In this document: one piece after another, positions 1 to 6,781 of the stretch
Layout of the letters: each line of letters opens with the position of its first letter
Numbering within the stretch: the first letter of the stretch is position 1
Assembly (NCBI GenBank): GCA_002508495.1
Contig: DANA01000044.1
Coordinates: forward strand, 33,302 to 43,766
Direction of reading: 5' to 3'
DNA length: 10,465 nt
From: Methanoregula sp. UBA276
Lineage (GTDB): Archaea; Halobacteriota; Methanomicrobia; Methanomicrobiales; Methanospirillaceae
Notes under the pieces: generated by a model
Database searches by the model: none
What the model was told of the DNA's origin: nothing
Seen by the model: only the letters and a program-made list of their open reading frames with translations
Position numbers and translations under genes: made by a program

Positions 1-618
1 ATCGCCAGCGCCAAGGTGGCAGAGCGTATCGCGGAGGCAACCGGTGCCCGGCTCATCGCGCTTTCGGGGAACATGTGCACGGACAAGAAACCCGCGGCCA
101 TCAACGCGATCATGGGCCGTGGCAGGAGCGTGGTTGCCGGTATCGCCCTGTCCCATGAACTCATAGAAAAGATATTCAAGACCGATGCCCGCTCCCTTGT
201 TGAGGTGAATTACCGCAAAAATCTTGTCGGCTCAGCCCGGGCCGGGGCTCTTGGGTTCAACGCCCATGCCACCAATGTCGTTGCCGCGATGTTCATTGCC
301 TGCGGGCAGGACGCTGCCCATGCCATAGACGGCAGTACCTGCATCACCACGGTCGACCTGACCGAAGACGGCATCTATGTCGCCGTCACGCTCCCCTCCC
401 TGCCGGTCGGCACCGTGGGCGGGGGGACCGGTGTCGAGACCCAGGCAGAATGCCTGCGTATGCTGGGTGCAGCAGGGGGGGGCACCCCGCCAGGAGCCAA
501 TGCCAAGAAACTCGCCGAGATCATCGGCGCTGCTGTCCTAGCCGGTGAACTCTCCCTTCTCGGCGCACTTGCCGCCCAGCACCTTGCCCGCGCCCACCAG
601 AAGCTGGGACGGGGATAA
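1..618 (+). CDS. hmgA: HMG-CoA reductase, C-terminal part (5' end outside window)
   Basis: This is the C-terminal 205 residues of class I 3-hydroxy-3-methylglutaryl-CoA reductase, which makes mevalonate from HMG-CoA using NAD(P)H. In archaea that step commits carbon to isoprenoid membrane lipids. The frame is open from base 1, so the apparent GTG at 16 is not the real start. Family landmarks are visible: SGNMCTDKKPAAIN with the catalytic lysine at about partial residue 29, the CGQDAAHA segment with the catalytic aspartate at about 104, the glycine-rich TVGGGTG stretch, and the C-terminal LARAHQ histidine at about 199. Their spacing matches the human K691/D767/H866 triad to within a few residues. 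The gene ends in TAA at 616-618. An eight-G run at 475-482 is a likely spot for sequencing error, but the frame stays intact across it. The identification is very secure. Confidence 0.97.
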   Translation: MASAKVAERIAEATGARLIALSGNMCTDKKPAAINAIMGRGRSVVAGIALSHELIEKIFKTDARSLVEVNYRKNLVGSARAGALGFNAHATNVVAAMFIACGQDAAHAIDGSTCITTVDLTEDGIYVAVTLPSLPVGTVGGGTGVETQAECLRMLGAAGGGTPPGANAKKLAEIIGAAVLAGELSLLGALAAQHLARAHQKLGRG

Positions 619-634
619 CCCTATTTCAGATCTT

Positions 635-662
635 CCGGCGGCTCCGGTCATCTCTTTTTTTT
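635..662 (+). terminator. Probable terminator of hmgA (short hairpin plus T8)
   Basis: A short CCGG-loop-CCGG stem (635-647) is followed by eight T residues at 655-662, just past the HMG-CoA reductase stop. Oligo-T tracts are the main archaeal termination signal. The T-tract is also the run of lysine codons at the end of the opposing minus-strand gene, so one sequence serves both purposes. Confidence 0.5.
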
Positions 663-863
663 AAATACCTCATCAAAGGACTTCTCGTCCGGGTTCAGGT
701 ACCTGAATACCTTCAGCCGGCCGCTTCGCCTCCGAGCCCGGCAGAGGATTATCGGCAGGAACAGGACCGGCACCGAAACAAAGAACAGCCCGGCAAGGCC
801 GGGGTAGAAAAACAGCACGAAAAGAGCGATGGTTTCGAGGACTGCCCCCAGCAGGAGCAGCAT
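648..863 (-). CDS. Small two-helix membrane protein, function unknown (start uncertain)
   Basis: A minus-strand reading frame of about 71 residues, if it starts at ATG 863. I do not recognise the family. It has two hydrophobic segments (about residues 1-23 and 24-41) separated by a Pro-Gly turn, then a basic stretch (RARRRSGRLK) and a charged tail ending in lysines and arginine, as expected for a small inner-membrane protein with a cytoplasmic C-terminus. The frame is open far upstream, to 1154 inside the superoxide dismutase gene, and the ATG at 863 has no good ribosome binding site. A strong site (GGGGAGGAGG on the minus strand, about 914-905) does exist, but the ATG it serves (894) is in another frame. 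The true start is therefore unsettled, and a longer product or a one-base frameshift is possible. The gene is convergent with hmgA and divergent from the superoxide dismutase gene. Confidence 0.5.
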   Translation of the reverse strand: MLLLLGAVLETIALFVLFFYPGLAGLFFVSVPVLFLPIILCRARRRSGRLKVFRYLNPDEKSFDEVFKKKR

Positions 864-948
864 CCACGGGGAGAGCGGGGCAGCACCTGCCCATGACCCT
901 GCCTCCTCCCCAATCCTTATGAACCCGGACGTCCACTCCCTGATTATT

Positions 949-954
949 AAGGAG
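949..954 (+). promoter_or_regulatory. Shine-Dalgarno site of superoxide dismutase
   Basis: AAGGAG lies 10 bases upstream of the ATG at 965. It supports that start over the in-frame ATG at 977. Confidence 0.7.
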
Positions 955-964
955 AAAGACGCAG

Positions 965-1576
965 ATGACCCAAAAGATGTATTCCCTCCCGGCCCTGCCG
1001 TACGACTATGCAGCGCTGGCTCCCGCCATCTCTGAAGAACAACTCCGCCTCCACCACAGCAAGCATCACCAGGCGTACGTGAACGGCGCAAACGCGGTTC
1101 TCGAAAAACTGGACAAGGCGCGCAGGGAGAACGCAGATCTCGACATGAAGGCAACCCTCAAGGAGCTCGCGTTCCACCTTGCCGGCAACCGCATGCATGC
1201 GATGTTCTGGGAGAACATGGCCCCTGCCGGCAAGGGCGGGGGCGGGGCACCGTCCGGCAAGCTCAGCGAGATGATCGCCGCAGAGTTCGGATCCTTCGAG
1301 CGGTTCAAAAAAGAGTTCTCGCAGGCAGCAAACAGTACCGAGGGCTCCGGGTGGGCAGCCCTTGCCATCTGCCTTGGCACCATGCGCCCGATGATAATGC
1401 AGGTGGAGAAGCACGGCGTCAACACCTACCCGTTCCGGATCCTGATGGTTCTCGACGTCTGGGAACACGCCTACTACGTGGACTACAAGAACGACCGGGC
1501 AAAGTTTGTGGAAAACTTCTGGAATATCGTGAACTGGGACATCGTGAACCGGCGCCTGGCTGAAGTCCTCAAATAA
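965..1576 (+). CDS. sod: Superoxide dismutase, Fe/Mn family
   Basis: A 203-residue cytoplasmic Fe/Mn-type superoxide dismutase, which converts superoxide to oxygen and hydrogen peroxide. The full family pattern is present. The metal ligands should be His30 (in LHHSKHHQAYV), His78 (in NRMHAMFWENM), and Asp164 and His168 (in DVWEHAYYVDY); the gateway tyrosine is Tyr38. The length is normal for the family. Iron as the metal is inferred from typical methanogen enzymes and cannot be proven from the sequence alone. The start at 965 has an AAGGAG ribosome binding site. The gene appears to stand alone, convergent with the acetyltransferase downstream (15-base gap). In a strict anaerobe its role is surviving transient oxygen exposure. 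Confidence 0.97.
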   Translation: MTQKMYSLPALPYDYAALAPAISEEQLRLHHSKHHQAYVNGANAVLEKLDKARRENADLDMKATLKELAFHLAGNRMHAMFWENMAPAGKGGGGAPSGKLSEMIAAEFGSFERFKKEFSQAANSTEGSGWAALAICLGTMRPMIMQVEKHGVNTYPFRILMVLDVWEHAYYVDYKNDRAKFVENFWNIVNWDIVNRRLAEVLK

Positions 1577-1579
1577 CCA

Positions 1580-1593
1580 TTTTTTCGAATTTT
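1580..1593 (+). terminator. T-rich terminator of superoxide dismutase gene
   Basis: T6 at 1580-1585 and T4 at 1590-1593 follow the sod stop directly, with no clear hairpin. This is a typical archaeal oligo-T termination signal lying in the convergent gap. Confidence 0.45.
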
Positions 1594-2077
1594 AAAACCG
1601 GAACCACTTCATCATGACAAAGGCATCTTCGCCGTTGGCATAATAGCTGTCAATCCCGAACACGTTCTGGTAGCCCATCCGGTGATAGAACTTCTGCGCT
1701 GCTGTGTTGGAGACGCGCACCTCCAGCTGGACGGCGGTTGCCAGTTCAATCGCGAACTGGTGCTCTGCCCGCGTAACGAGCATACGGCCGATACCATGGT
1801 GCCGGAAGCGGGGGAGTACAGCCAGATTACAGATGTGCCCGTAGATGTTCTCTCCCGTGTCTTCGAGGGCCCCGACGACGAAACCCGCTACCGCGCCATC
1901 GCAGGTAGCGACAAAGTAGGTTGTCGGGTAGTAGGTCATGGCTTCAAGGAACACGTTCTGATCCCAGGGGTCGGGGAATGACACTTTCTCGATAGCGACG
2001 ATTGCGCCGATATCGGTCGGCATCGCACGGCGTACGTGGGGCTGGGAGGGCAGGGCGATCTCGTGGGGCCGTATCAT
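1592..2077 (-). CDS. rimI: RimI-type N-alpha-acetyltransferase (GNAT family)
   Basis: A 161-residue GNAT-fold acetyltransferase that moves acetyl from acetyl-CoA to the N-terminal amine of proteins. Visible family features are the early EKVSFPDPW segment (about 30-38), the acetyl-CoA pyrophosphate-binding loop RFRHHGIGRML (90-100, the R/Q-x-x-G-x-G/A motif), LEVRVSNTAAQKFYHRMGY (about 118-136), and the C-terminal SYYANGEDAFVMM typical of RimI/Ard1 enzymes. In archaea this family acetylates many protein N-termini, so a ribosomal protein is not necessarily its only target. The ATG at 2077 is chosen because the next ATG (2023) would cut into the fold and has no ribosome binding site. An AAGGA lies about 12 bases upstream of 2077. 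It is transcribed divergently from the DUF1015 gene. Confidence 0.92.
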   Translation of the reverse strand: MIRPHEIALPSQPHVRRAMPTDIGAIVAIEKVSFPDPWDQNVFLEAMTYYPTTYFVATCDGAVAGFVVGALEDTGENIYGHICNLAVLPRFRHHGIGRMLVTRAEHQFAIELATAVQLEVRVSNTAAQKFYHRMGYQNVFGIDSYYANGEDAFVMMKWFRF

Positions 2078-2160
2078 GGGGTCTTGTTCCTTTTGTTGTC
2101 GACAGTACCATCCACCGTGCCCTCACTTCAAGGTTTTCCCGGGTACCGTCCCGTGCCGAA

Positions 2161-2170
2161 GAATATAAGG
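2161..2170. promoter_or_regulatory. TATA box between rimI and the DUF1015 gene, possibly used in both directions
   Basis: GAATATAAGG reads as a TATA-like element on the plus strand and as CCTTATATTC on the minus strand. On the plus strand it would place transcription start near 2190, about 30 bases before the ATG at 2220. On the minus strand it would start near 2137, giving rimI a leader of about 60 bases. No better TATA element is visible between the two genes. Confidence 0.5.
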
Positions 2171-2219
2171 GAGCACGCCCAACACTTGTGCACAAATCCA
2201 AGATGCTGGTGTTGTGTGC

Positions 2220-3485
2220 ATGGTCAGGATCTATCGTTTCTCCGGGGTGAGGCCCGATCGGGAAGAAGCACCGGCAATCGCCGCCGTACCCTATGATGTC
2301 GTCACCGTGGACGAGGCGCGTTCAGTTATTGCAAAGAACAACAAGAGTTTCCTGAGGGTAAGCCGGCCGGACGCGGAGCTTGGGGATCTACCGGCAAATG
2401 ACCCGAAGATCTACGAGCGGGCACGCGAGAACTTCGAAGCACTCATGAAGAGCGGGATGATGCTCCGTGACCCGGCACCGGGCATGTACCTCTACCGCGT
2501 GGAGCAGAACGGGGAAGAGTTCCTTGGCCTCTGCTGCTGCCTTGACGTGGAGGACTACCGGAACACCAGCATCCGCCGCCACGAACTGACCCGCTACGAC
2601 AAAGAGGAGGACCGGACAAAGCACATCGGGACGACCAGGACGCATAACGGCCCGGTCGTGCTTCTTTACCGCAACAATGGGGAGACCTTCTCCTTCATCC
2701 GCTCGCTCATCCCACGCGATACCAGGCCGGACGCTGAAGTTAAAGCCGCTGACGGGGGCATGCACCGGATCTACCGGCTTGCCGATCCGGCCATCCTCGA
2801 CCGGCTTGAAGAGGCATTCTCCAACATTCCGGCCCTCTACATCGCGGACGGGCACCACCGCGCCAAGTCCGCGGTCAACGTTGCCGACCAGAGGATCCTT
2901 GCCGGCCAACCCGTGGACGGGGAAGTCTCCCGCTTCATGGGGGTGATGTTTGCCCACGACAAGGTGAAGATCCACGGCTACAGCCGTCTCCTTGCCAATA
3001 TCGGCACATACACGGTTACTGCATTTTTAGATGACCTGAAAAAATATTATGATGTCAGGCCTTACGGCAGGGTCAATGGCCGCGATTTCAATATCCGGCC
3101 CAGGTGCGCAAAACCGCTCCAGTATCACATTGTCCACATGTATCTTGGCGGCGAATGGTACGAGTGCACGCGGCCAATTGACAAGAAGGCAGCACCGCTT
3201 GAAGCACTGGATGTTGCCGTGCTCCAGACATACGTGCTCGAAGGGCTGCTGGGAATAGCCGATCCCCGTGGTGATGCCCGTCTCCAGTACCTCGGGGGGG
3301 CCCGGCCGGTTGCTGACCTGGAAAAACTCGTGGACACGGGCCGGTTCCAGCTCGCGTTTGCCATGCAGCCGGTGAACGTCGAGACCGTCCTCTCCATTGC
3401 CGACACGGGCGGCGTCATGCCCCCGAAGTCCACGTGGTTTGAGCCCAAGCTCTTAAGCGGTCTCGTTGTCCACACGTTCGAGTAA
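2220..3485 (+). CDS. DUF1015 family protein
   Basis: A 421-residue soluble protein of the DUF1015 family, whose biochemical role I cannot state with confidence. Family landmarks are an N-terminal MVRIYRFSGVRP...VPYDVV segment (1-28), RRHELTRYDKEEDRTKHIGT (119-138), the GPVVLLY strand (144-150), and IADGHHRAKSA (208-218), whose Asp-Gly-His-His core looks like an active site. No signal peptide or membrane helix is seen. I prefer ATG 2220 to GTG 2214: it gives the usual family N-terminus and has GGTG eight bases upstream. The gene sits 47 bases before hisG and may be partly co-transcribed with it, although the T-rich gap (about 3498-3512) could end the message. Some bacterial relatives lie near serine-synthesis genes, which would fit an amino-acid role, but that is only suggestive. 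A seven-G run at 3294-3300 keeps the frame. Confidence 0.9.
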   Translation: MVRIYRFSGVRPDREEAPAIAAVPYDVVTVDEARSVIAKNNKSFLRVSRPDAELGDLPANDPKIYERARENFEALMKSGMMLRDPAPGMYLYRVEQNGEEFLGLCCCLDVEDYRNTSIRRHELTRYDKEEDRTKHIGTTRTHNGPVVLLYRNNGETFSFIRSLIPRDTRPDAEVKAADGGMHRIYRLADPAILDRLEEAFSNIPALYIADGHHRAKSAVNVADQRILAGQPVDGEVSRFMGVMFAHDKVKIHGYSRLLANIGTYTVTAFLDDLKKYYDVRPYGRVNGRDFNIRPRCAKPLQYHIVHMYLGGEWYECTRPIDKKAAPLEALDVAVLQTYVLEGLLGIADPRGDARLQYLGGARPVADLEKLVDTGRFQLAFAMQPVNVETVLSIADTGGVMPPKSTWFEPKLLSGLVVHTFE

Positions 3486-3497
3486 CCCTGACCCTTC

Positions 3498-3512
3498 ATC
3501 TTTATTGTTTTT
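3498..3512 (+). promoter_or_regulatory. Possible hisG promoter / T-rich end of DUF1015 transcript
   Basis: The T-rich segment around TTTATTGTTTTT resembles a weak TATA element centred near 3505. It would place transcription start near 3530-3533, right at the preferred hisG ATG, implying a nearly leaderless message. The same T-tract could instead terminate the upstream gene. Confidence 0.3.
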
Positions 3513-3532
3513 GCGCCGCAATGGTTGAGGGT

Positions 3533-4405
3533 ATGATCACCATCGCCCTGCCCAAAGGCAGCCTTGAGGCGCAGACACTCCAGCTTTTCAAAGAGGCTGA
3601 CCTCGAGGTCAAGCGCACGGACCGCGACTATAACCCCCGTATCGATGATGCCCGCATCGGGAAAGTGAAGATCCTCCGCCCGCAGGAGATCCCGACATAC
3701 GTGGACAAGGGCTACTTCGACCTCGGGATCTCGGGCCTTGACTGGATAACCGAGACCGGCTCCGATGTTGTCGAGGTCGCCAACCTCTCCTACAGCAAGA
3801 CCGGCGAGGGCAATGTCAAGATCGTGATCGCGGTCCACCGCGATGAGCCCATCGAGAACGTCAGCCAGATCCGGCCCGGGAGCCGGGTCACCACGGAATA
3901 TCCTGAACTGACCCGGAAATTCTTTGAAGACCTGAAAATCCCGGTCCAGCTATTCCACTCCTATGGTGCATCCGAGGCAAAGGTCCCGGACCTCATGGAC
4001 GTTGTCGTGGACCTGACCGAGACGGGGACCACGCTGCGCAAGAACGGCCTTAAGATCATCGGCCAGATCATGGAGTCCCACACGGCAATTATTGCCAACA
4101 AACAGGCATGGGCTGACACGGAGAAGCGACGGGAGATTTCGGAGATCAAGACCCTGCTCTTCGGGGTTATCGATGCCCGTCACAAGGTGCTTTTGACCAT
4201 GAACGTCCCGACCGCCAGTATGGAGCGCATCGTTGCTGCACTGCCGGCCATGAAGAAACCGACCGTGAGCCGGCTCCACGGGATCGACTACTACAGCATC
4301 CAGACGGTGGTACCCAAGAGTGCAGTCAATGGGCTCATCCCGAAACTCAAGGGCTGCGGGGCGGAAGATATTCTCGAGATCCCGATTACGAAGATTGTGC
4401 CGTAA
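3533..4405 (+). CDS. hisG: ATP phosphoribosyltransferase, long form
   Basis: A 290-residue HisG, which catalyses the first step of histidine synthesis: ATP plus PRPP gives phosphoribosyl-ATP. The N-terminus MITIALPKGSLE is typical. The ILRPQEIPTYV and FDLGISGLDWI segments belong to the two-lobed catalytic part, and DVVVDLTETGTTLRKNGL (about 156-173) is the conserved PRPP-binding signature. Residues from about 217 to the end form the extra C-terminal domain of the long form. This form normally works without HisZ and is inhibited by histidine through that domain. ATG 3533 is chosen because it gives the family's usual N-terminus. An in-frame ATG at 3521 would add four residues, and neither has a well-spaced ribosome binding site. 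No other his gene is in the window, so the pathway is scattered or lies outside it. Confidence 0.96.
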   Translation: MITIALPKGSLEAQTLQLFKEADLEVKRTDRDYNPRIDDARIGKVKILRPQEIPTYVDKGYFDLGISGLDWITETGSDVVEVANLSYSKTGEGNVKIVIAVHRDEPIENVSQIRPGSRVTTEYPELTRKFFEDLKIPVQLFHSYGASEAKVPDLMDVVVDLTETGTTLRKNGLKIIGQIMESHTAIIANKQAWADTEKRREISEIKTLLFGVIDARHKVLLTMNVPTASMERIVAALPAMKKPTVSRLHGIDYYSIQTVVPKSAVNGLIPKLKGCGAEDILEIPITKIVP

Positions 4406-4437
4406 CGACCCCCTCATCTCTGGTACCGCATTTACGG

Positions 4438-4472
4438 GCAGGCGATGGGCAGGGGCCTGCTAAATTTTTCTT
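4438..4472 (+). terminator. Terminator downstream of hisG
   Basis: The arms GCAGG (4438-4442) and CCTGC (4456-4460) flank a G-rich loop and are followed by a T-rich tract (TTTTTCTT, about 4465-4472). It closes the hisG transcript before the promoter of the next operon. Confidence 0.5.
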
Positions 4473-4552
4473 ACCTTATGAATGTTAGTACCCGGTGATA
4501 CGCCCGGGAAGTGCCCGGAACGTAAAATTTTGTGCTTTTTCCACGGTAAACC

Positions 4553-4563
4553 AATATTTATAT
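4553..4563 (+). promoter_or_regulatory. TATA box of the lipoprotein/pilin-like operon
   Basis: AATATTTATAT in an AT-rich patch is the clearest archaeal TATA box on the plus strand. Start of transcription would fall near 4585, leaving a short leader that carries the AAGGAAG ribosome binding site at 4588-4594, just before the ATG at 4598. No other convincing promoter is visible inside the following six genes, so it probably drives all of them. Confidence 0.7.
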
Positions 4564-4597
4564 CAGGTACGCTCTCCTTAACGGATTAAGGAAGACC

Positions 4598-5218
4598 ATG
4601 CGCTGCACGTACTGTGTTGTTTTCATCTGCATCCTGCTCTGTGCAGCATGTCTTACCACAGGCTGTGTATCTGATACCCCGGCACCGGACGAGAAGCCGG
4701 TAAAACCGGCTCTTACACCCGTTCCGGTTCCTGAAGTACCGGATACTGGTACCGGGTACATCCGTTTCGAAGACGCGGTCGATGCTATCGGTCTTGCGTT
4801 TGACTGGGATCCCACGACCAATCCCGACCTTGTCCAGGGCTTCACACGATCCGGCGAGGCAATAACCATTCATTTCCTGAGCGGTATGAACCTGGACAAT
4901 GCAGGAGATGCCCGGATCTGGGCATTTGGCACCAGCACGGCGAACGGGACACAGGTGCGGGCATATGACGGGCGCCAATGGACGATCGTTCCCTTTGGGG
5001 AGCCCTTCGTATCTGTGGAGATCGATCCTGACCATATCATCCCCCCGCGCCGGTTATTCGAGATGAACCGGGACCTCATTTTCGATAAGAGCATCCCAAG
5101 CACCGGGCTGCGGGAGATAGAACTCACCGATGGAAGGTATACTCTTGCGTTCCACAACTCCACCCGCACCCTGCTGTTTGATGCCGTCACAGGTGATCCC
5201 CTTGTACCAGAAGCATGA
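4598..5218 (+). CDS. Secreted lipoprotein of unknown function, first gene of the pilin-like operon
   Basis: A 206-residue exported protein; I do not recognise the family. The N-terminus is a signal peptide rich in hydrophobic residues and cysteine, ending in LTTGC. Cys23 is a likely lipid-attachment site, and an acidic, proline-rich tether follows (about 24-50). The remaining 150 residues look like one compact, beta-rich domain with two N-glycosylation sequons (NGT and NST), consistent with exposure outside the cell. The start is well supported by AAGGAAG at 4588-4594. The 3' end overlaps the preferred start of the next gene by 17 bases, which implies translational coupling. Position and coupling suggest that it acts with the pilin-like proteins, perhaps as a membrane-anchored partner, but the sequence does not show this. 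Confidence 0.85.
   Translation: MRCTYCVVFICILLCAACLTTGCVSDTPAPDEKPVKPALTPVPVPEVPDTGTGYIRFEDAVDAIGLAFDWDPTTNPDLVQGFTRSGEAITIHFLSGMNLDNAGDARIWAFGTSTANGTQVRAYDGRQWTIVPFGEPFVSVEIDPDHIIPPRRLFEMNRDLIFDKSIPSTGLREIELTDGRYTLAFHNSTRTLLFDAVTGDPLVPEA
5191..5197 (+). promoter_or_regulatory. Ribosome binding site that selects a TTG start
   Basis: AGGTGAT is complementary to the archaeal 16S 3' end and lies inside the coding sequence of the lipoprotein, four bases before TTG 5202. It is the main reason to choose this start over upstream ATG codons and ATG 5232. Confidence 0.55.
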
Positions 5219-6281
5219 CGATGACGGGAACATGTCCCTCGATTTCCTCGTCGGGTTCACCATCTTCCTCATGGCATTCATCTGGGTGGCGACGATGATC
5301 CCCGGCATCCTCATCGGGTTACAGGCACATACGATCGATTACGACGCGGTTGCCTACCGTACGGGGGTGTTGCTGGTGGAGGACCCCGGGTGGCCGGCAA
5401 CGCCGGGTTGGGAGACCGAGAGCGATGAGCGGAAAGCAGAGATGATCCGGTTCGGCCTTGCGATCTCCAAAGAGACACCGAACATCCTCGCCGACAGTAA
5501 AGTAGCCCGGTTTTTCAATTCCACCACCTTCATCTACCCGGAGGATTACCGGGACCGCCTAATCTTCGGCGATTACCCCTACCGTTTCAATATCTCCCTG
5601 CGGGACATCGAGAAGGACACCACGCTGGTTGTCGGCGATGCCCTGCCGGACGGGTACGGGCACATCCGCCGCCTCGTCAAGATCAAGAGCACGAGCAATG
5701 CCACCATCGGAAGCCAGCAGATTGCGGAACACCGGTACACAAATACCGAGAATGTTACGAGCCATGAATTCTCGATCCTCTTCAATAACACGAAACTCCT
5801 GAACGAGGAAAAAGACCCCCTCTACCAGATCGATCTCTCGTCGGATTCGGTCATGGTTAACATCACGGATTTCCGCGAGACGCTTTTCCCCGCTGATCTC
5901 ACCCATGTCGATCCCGCTGATGTTGAGATAACCCTGGCATATATCAATGTGTACAAGGAAGATGCAGGGATACTCACCAAGATGGGTACGTTCGACGGAC
6001 CGGTCTTCGATGATGACAGCGATCCCGTTCAGCCACCCCATGACGTGCAAAACGCGATATCCCTCAAAATCACCCCGGATTTCGTCCAGGGTATGCAGGC
6101 ACAGTATACAAAACTCTACTTCAACCTGACCTTCGATCTTACAGATGGCGGCGTACCGTATGCCAGTACATTTCTGAACAACACCAATGCCCGGGCACCA
6201 CCCTTTGACTATAATTACCACCCGGCCAATGTTACCCAGTCCCGGCTGAGGGATGCCATCATTGAGGTATCAGTATGGTAG
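5202..6281 (+). CDS. Large pilin-like membrane-anchored surface protein
   Basis: A protein of about 359 residues with a short polar leader (MYQKHDDDG), one hydrophobic helix (about 12-40, LDFLVGFTIF... onwards) and a large extracytoplasmic domain. The leader-plus-helix layout resembles class III (prepilin-type) signal peptides, with possible cleavage after Gly9. I count nine N-x-S/T sequons in the outer domain, so heavy N-glycosylation is likely. The frame is open further upstream. I choose TTG 5202 because AGGTGAT (5191-5197), a near-perfect archaeal ribosome binding site, sits four bases before it; GTG 5193 and ATG 5232 are alternatives with weaker sites. It overlaps the lipoprotein gene, and its stop overlaps the next start by seven bases. 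No specific family is recognised. Its size makes it the likely outermost or adhesive member of the set. Confidence 0.82.
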   Translation: MYQKHDDDGNMSLDFLVGFTIFLMAFIWVATMIPGILIGLQAHTIDYDAVAYRTGVLLVEDPGWPATPGWETESDERKAEMIRFGLAISKETPNILADSKVARFFNSTTFIYPEDYRDRLIFGDYPYRFNISLRDIEKDTTLVVGDALPDGYGHIRRLVKIKSTSNATIGSQQIAEHRYTNTENVTSHEFSILFNNTKLLNEEKDPLYQIDLSSDSVMVNITDFRETLFPADLTHVDPADVEITLAYINVYKEDAGILTKMGTFDGPVFDDDSDPVQPPHDVQNAISLKITPDFVQGMQAQYTKLYFNLTFDLTDGGVPYASTFLNNTNARAPPFDYNYHPANVTQSRLRDAIIEVSVW

Positions 6282-6781
6282 GGGAGGGGGCGCAGCTCTA
6301 CACCATCGAAGGCGTTGCTGCCGCCATGATCATGCTCCTTACCGCGTATTTCGTGGTCAACGCAACGGCAGTGTACACGGGAGGGGATACGCACATCAAC
6401 GACATGCAGCTCGAAATTTTGGGAAAGGATGTCCTTGACATGATGGACACCCGGCCCAACGGAACCGTGGAAAAGTCCCCGCTCCGGCTCATAATTGAGG
6501 AGGACCGGGCCGATGATTTCCGGACTGCCTTTGTGGCCATGGCCAATAACCGGACCGTGGCAGACGCCGACCGGATAAATTTTGCGGCACAGTACTTTTA
6601 CAACAACAGGGTCACCGGCACCATCGAGAGTAATCCGCTCTCCTCCTCCCGTGACCTTACCGGGGGGGAGCATGCGGTACGGGCCACGAAATGGGTTATC
6701 GTAACTAAAGAACTACCAGCCGGCAGCGGGTTTGTGAAGGACCGGGCGGTTCTTGTGGAGGTGCTGGTATGGCGCGACTGA
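6275..6781 (+). CDS. Pilin-like membrane-anchored protein B
   Basis: A 168-residue protein with a very short N-terminus (MVGEGAQLYTIEG), a single hydrophobic helix (about 12-33) and an extracytoplasmic domain with three sequons (NAT, NGT, NRT). The G-A-Q-x-x-T-I-E-G run just before the helix resembles the processing region of archaeal pilin-like proteins, and Glu12 sits where pilins carry their conserved glutamate, though the spacing is not canonical. Similar short proteins with an 'xTxEGVAAA' helix start occur in haloarchaea as DUF families; I recall this from memory and cannot verify it. ATG 6275 is supported by GAGGT at 6264-6268. It overlaps the preceding stop by seven bases and the next start by 13, so the genes are translationally coupled. 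Confidence 0.85.
   Translation: MVGEGAQLYTIEGVAAAMIMLLTAYFVVNATAVYTGGDTHINDMQLEILGKDVLDMMDTRPNGTVEKSPLRLIIEEDRADDFRTAFVAMANNRTVADADRINFAAQYFYNNRVTGTIESNPLSSSRDLTGGEHAVRATKWVIVTKELPAGSGFVKDRAVLVEVLVWRD

Noticed and set aside
475..482. Eight-G run in hmgA as a possible frameshift
   Set aside because: The frame stays open and conserved motifs continue after it, so no frameshift is present.
947..1468. Long minus-strand frames opposite superoxide dismutase
   Set aside because: They are shadows of a securely identified gene and show no family resemblance or ribosome binding site. GC-rich coding DNA gives such frames routinely.
2388..2975. 195-codon minus-strand frame opposite the DUF1015 gene
   Set aside because: It lies opposite conserved DUF1015 motifs, and its translation is rich in His, Val and Gly with no recognisable domain.
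3125..3838. 237-codon minus-strand frame spanning the DUF1015-hisG junction
   Set aside because: It runs across two real genes on the other strand and looks like antisense of their codons.
5559..6221. 220-codon minus-strand frame opposite the large pilin-like gene
   Set aside because: The plus-strand product has a coherent helix, sequons and operon coupling; the minus product has none of these.
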